A DNA stretch of 51,302 nucleotides from an uncultured Clostridia bacterium. Lineage in GTDB: Bacteria; Bacillota; Clostridia; Christensenellales; Aristaeellaceae. The translations under genes and the position numbers were made by a program. The notes below the pieces were generated by a model. The model had not been told where the DNA came from, did not search any database, and worked only from the letters and a program-made list of their open reading frames with translations. The stretch spans positions 1 to 51,302 of the forward strand of contig CAMENN010000004.1 of the NCBI GenBank assembly GCA_945928315.1. Reading direction: 5' to 3'. Shown here piece by piece: positions 50,501-51,302 of this stretch. Within the stretch, counting starts at the first letter, position 1; each line of letters begins with the position of its first letter.

Positions 50501-50707
50501 GGCTACTTCGGCGTCGGTATGCCATCCCCGCTGCCCTTTGAGAGCGACATCGAGCGGCAGAACAGCATCCCCGCCCTGCTCATCAAGGCGCTGGCCGAAA
50601 GGGGCCTCGGCGATGATGCCGCCTGCGCGCAGACCGTTTCGCAGCTGCTCGCGCTGGACGCCGAGGGACAACCCTTCACCTTCTTCCGCACGCTGGGGAT
50701 TCTGTGA
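47525..50707 (+). CDS. DUF5107 domain protein with tetratricopeptide repeats
   Basis: 1060 residues, cytosolic (no signal). Residues about 20-340 are the DUF5107 beta-sandwich, which recalls mutarotase/hydrolase accessory domains (YIEVELLPELGGKIHGATQK, GPWVSGGVEFNWPQHHRPTT, MWWNNLAVRVHKDY). From about 490 to 1040 there are helical TPR-like repeats (GRSMIEKGDFDAARTYLDRA, LGCLYYDRMNYAAAREAWER, NLAQALFDHFGEREQARACL). Such proteins occur in carbohydrate-use loci, but their reaction is unknown. Divergent from the AraC gene, with an AAAGGAG site before ATG 47525. Confidence 0.88.
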   Translation: MVEMKREKRVLPTYVPAAPNELPFFLEKKAYQGATGRVYPIPYTDRLSNTPVDKAYDMVTLQNEYIEVELLPELGGKIHGATQKSNGYEFIYKNICIKPAMVGLAGPWVSGGVEFNWPQHHRPTTFMPTEATLQENPDGSKTCWMGEAEPFHRMRAAVGITVYPGSSVVEAKAVVCNRTDAPLPFMWWNNLAVRVHKDYKATFPPDVEWGNDHDRRAVISFPVMKGVFETARPFDYGEGTDATWFQNVKLPTSVMVMRGQSDMDFLGGYDFAADAGTVTVADHHYSVGKKMWTWGDGDFGRAWCANLTDNDDRYIELMTGVFTDNQPDFTYIMPGETKTFTQVWYPTRGIGPTANATREAALSFRMDGDTLTVGCITTSRREGAQLSIRAGGQALLCETVSVDPDHPVLRTVPVPQGVRETDIRVELTDGAGRCLVAYQPTEKGKKPKPEARTIPPEPAQVESLEELYLHGAHLEQYKHHTYVPEDYYMEALRRDPKDLRCNLAMGRSMIEKGDFDAARTYLDRAIARLKLRNDNPADPEAIYQKARLERLCGNLDAAYALYADASWQFGWRSACLFEMGCIDCARGDRALAVEHLTQALVTNAHHLAARTLLGYLTGDTQALWDVLKLSPQDTFARYALWLLDGREVEAFVRGRPQDVIDVALDFMRAGLDQEAARVLGTCTAPDQMICYYQAAVTGGAAQAGSMALCFPNRLEDIAILRRFGGDWQAQYLLGCLYYDRMNYAAAREAWERSAQLNPGYAFTWRNLAQALFDHFGEREQARACLEKALALAPDNARIVYELLQLYKNIQMPLTERLAFLESHQALAMQRDDCALDMIILCVQLGQYDRARALLASRRFNIYEGGEGKLTRLHGWLYTLLGCKAMREQDAAQALGWFREALVFPANYGEGRHYSAQEGQIHYYTGLLLEAQGDSEGARAEWLEAANQPSHISEISFFAGKSLEKLGRQEKARSLYRAMLADAETRLANRKKYGYFGVGMPSPLPFESDIERQNSIPALLIKALAERGLGDDAACAQTVSQLLALDAEGQPFTFFRTLGIL

Positions 50708-50714
50708 GTTCCGA

Positions 50715-50745
50715 CGGGGACCGGGCAACGCCGGTCTCCGCTTTT
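50715..50745 (+). terminator. Terminator after the DUF5107 gene
   Basis: CGGGGACCGG pairs with CCGGTCTCCG around GCAACG, followed by CTTTTT. Confidence 0.8.
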
Positions 50746-50759
50746 TGGATTGCGGAACG

Positions 50760-50964
50760 TCAGCACCGATTGAAGAGCCGGAGCTTTGCGCGGCTCGATC
50801 GCTTGAAGAGAAACTCCGCCATACAGACAGCCCCAATGACGGTGCACAGATTCTGAAGACGCTGCTCCTTCAGACGGCCCATGCCGGGCCGAACGCGACA
50901 GTCACAGGCTGACCAAAATGAACAGGATCGTTAGCAGGACAGCCGCCAATCGATGCCTATTCAT
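50760..50964 (-). pseudogene. Decayed small membrane protein gene
   Basis: ATG 50964 starts MNRHRLAAVLLTILFILVSL and stops at once (50902). In the next frame the sequence continues DCRVRPGMGRLKEQRLQNLC and TVIGAVCMAEFLFKRS to a stop at 50760. The plan (one membrane helix, Cys pairs, second hydrophobic stretch) resembles small clostridial Cys-containing membrane proteins. There is no clear ribosome site. The remaining bases 50965-51041 show only a small hairpin GGCTTC/GAAGCC. Confidence 0.3.
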
Positions 50965-51041
50965 CAAATCAGCAGAGATGCAGTTCAGGGTTACGATCTC
51001 AGGCTTCAAAGGGCGAAGCCCGAAAAATCCAGTCAGGACAC

Positions 51042-51081
51042 AAAAAAATCACCCTCCGCGTCTATATCGGAAGGTGATTTT
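51042..51081 (-). terminator. Terminator of the tRNA-Thr transcript
   Basis: On the minus strand AAATCACC pairs with GGTGATTT, with TCCG/CGGA inside the stem, followed by a run of seven T. It starts two bases after the encoded CCA of the tRNA fragment. Confidence 0.8.
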
Positions 51082-51082
51082 A

Positions 51083-51127
51083 TGGAGCTGATACCCGGAT
51101 TCGGACCGGGGACCTCATCCTTACCAA
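51083..51127 (-). tRNA. 3' half of a tRNA-Thr(GGU) gene (attachment-site fragment)
   Basis: On the minus strand TTGGTAAGGATGAGG (anticodon loop with GGT, stem, variable loop) is followed by a T arm CCCGG-TCCGAAT-CCGGG, acceptor strand TATCAGC, discriminator T and CCA. The 5' half (acceptor, D arm, anticodon 5' strand) is absent: the sequence beyond 51127 is unrelated. The T loop has C where T55 is nearly universal. A break in the anticodon loop is the usual crossover point of tyrosine recombinases, so this is best read as one end of an integrated element. Confidence 0.8.
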
Positions 51128-51238
51128 CGAACGAAGTCCCCAGCAATACTGGTGACTTCGGCACACAATATGAATAAATAAACAGCCTGATTTGCTCAAC
51201 AAAGAATCGACTTTTCCACGCCTTTGTAAACGAATCAG

Positions 51239-51302
51239 TTACGCCTTATACTTGCTGGCAACATCAGCCAGCAGTTTTTTTATGCCTTCCTTCGCCTCCA
51301 GC
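51239..51302 (-). CDS. C-terminus of a gene entering from the right
   Basis: Only the end is present: LEAKEGIKKLLADVASKYKA and a TAA at 51239-51241. It is lysine-rich and lower in GC than the chromosome to the left. It lies on the far side of the tRNA fragment, so it probably belongs to a second integrated element. No function can be given. Confidence 0.5.
   Translation of the reverse strand, partial: LEAKEGIKKLLADVASKYKA

Noticed and set aside
47342-50836. 1164-codon open frame on the minus strand
   Set aside because: Antisense shadow of the DUF5107-TPR gene; no domains, arginine-rich.
51083-51170. Complete tRNA-Thr gene
   Set aside because: No D arm, 5' acceptor strand or 5' anticodon strand can be found beyond 51127.

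Overview
The window looks like chromosome of a GC-rich, low-GC-phylum Gram-positive (Bacillota, class Clostridia), probably a gut anaerobe. Supporting signs are sigma-A promoters close to TTGACA-N17-TATAAT, strong AGGAGG ribosome sites, Bacillota-type parS sites, an AddB nuclease, BlaI and WYL regulators and tct/NSS transporters. The lineage (Christensenellales or Oscillospirales-like) is only an impression from protein style.

Layout. 1-4045: right end of an integrative and mobilizable element. It has an XRE repressor, a divergent excisionase-integrase-MobC-like-AAA ATPase operon, a candidate MOBV-type oriT and the first codons of a further gene (relaxase?). It is inserted at the 3' end of guaA. 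4029-12252: core genes (guaA, mnmE, a metallophosphoesterase, addB). Four perfect parS sites precede addB, so this is probably near the replication origin. A BlaI-type repressor with twin operators follows. 12343-20609: small accessory genes, including a DraG-PHP phosphatase fusion, a DJ-1 protein, a WYL regulator with a nested operator, a U32-like gene broken by an in-frame TAG, acetyltransferases, a BFD ferredoxin-like protein and an SDR enzyme. 20679-21660: a decayed gene and a structured leader with an attenuator.

21661-34021 is the most interesting block. A FecCD-type ABC importer is followed, on the other strand, by two secreted proteins with a sulfite-oxidase-type molybdopterin fold. 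One of these carries three c-type heme motifs at its N-terminus. Divergently transcribed is an overlapping operon: THEP1-like NTPase, short SecA paralogue, DUF4213/DUF364 protein, ResB, CcsA and a histidine phosphatase. Together these could import molybdate or tungstate, export the apoproteins through a dedicated SecA, and attach heme outside the membrane to build an extracytoplasmic molybdo-cytochrome. A remnant of a third such oxidoreductase lies at the far end of the operon, fused head-to-head with a MerR gene.

34998-50707: a PHP phosphoesterase, a tripartite tricarboxylate transporter (tctCBA) with two overlapping DeoR regulators, a glycoside-hydrolase-like protein with an AraC regulator, an NSS sodium symporter with a divergent LysR regulator, and a large DUF5107-TPR protein with a divergent AraC regulator. 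50708-51302: a decayed small gene, then the 3' half of a tRNA-Thr with its terminator. The fragment starts in the anticodon loop, as expected for the attachment site of a second integrated element lying to the right of the window.
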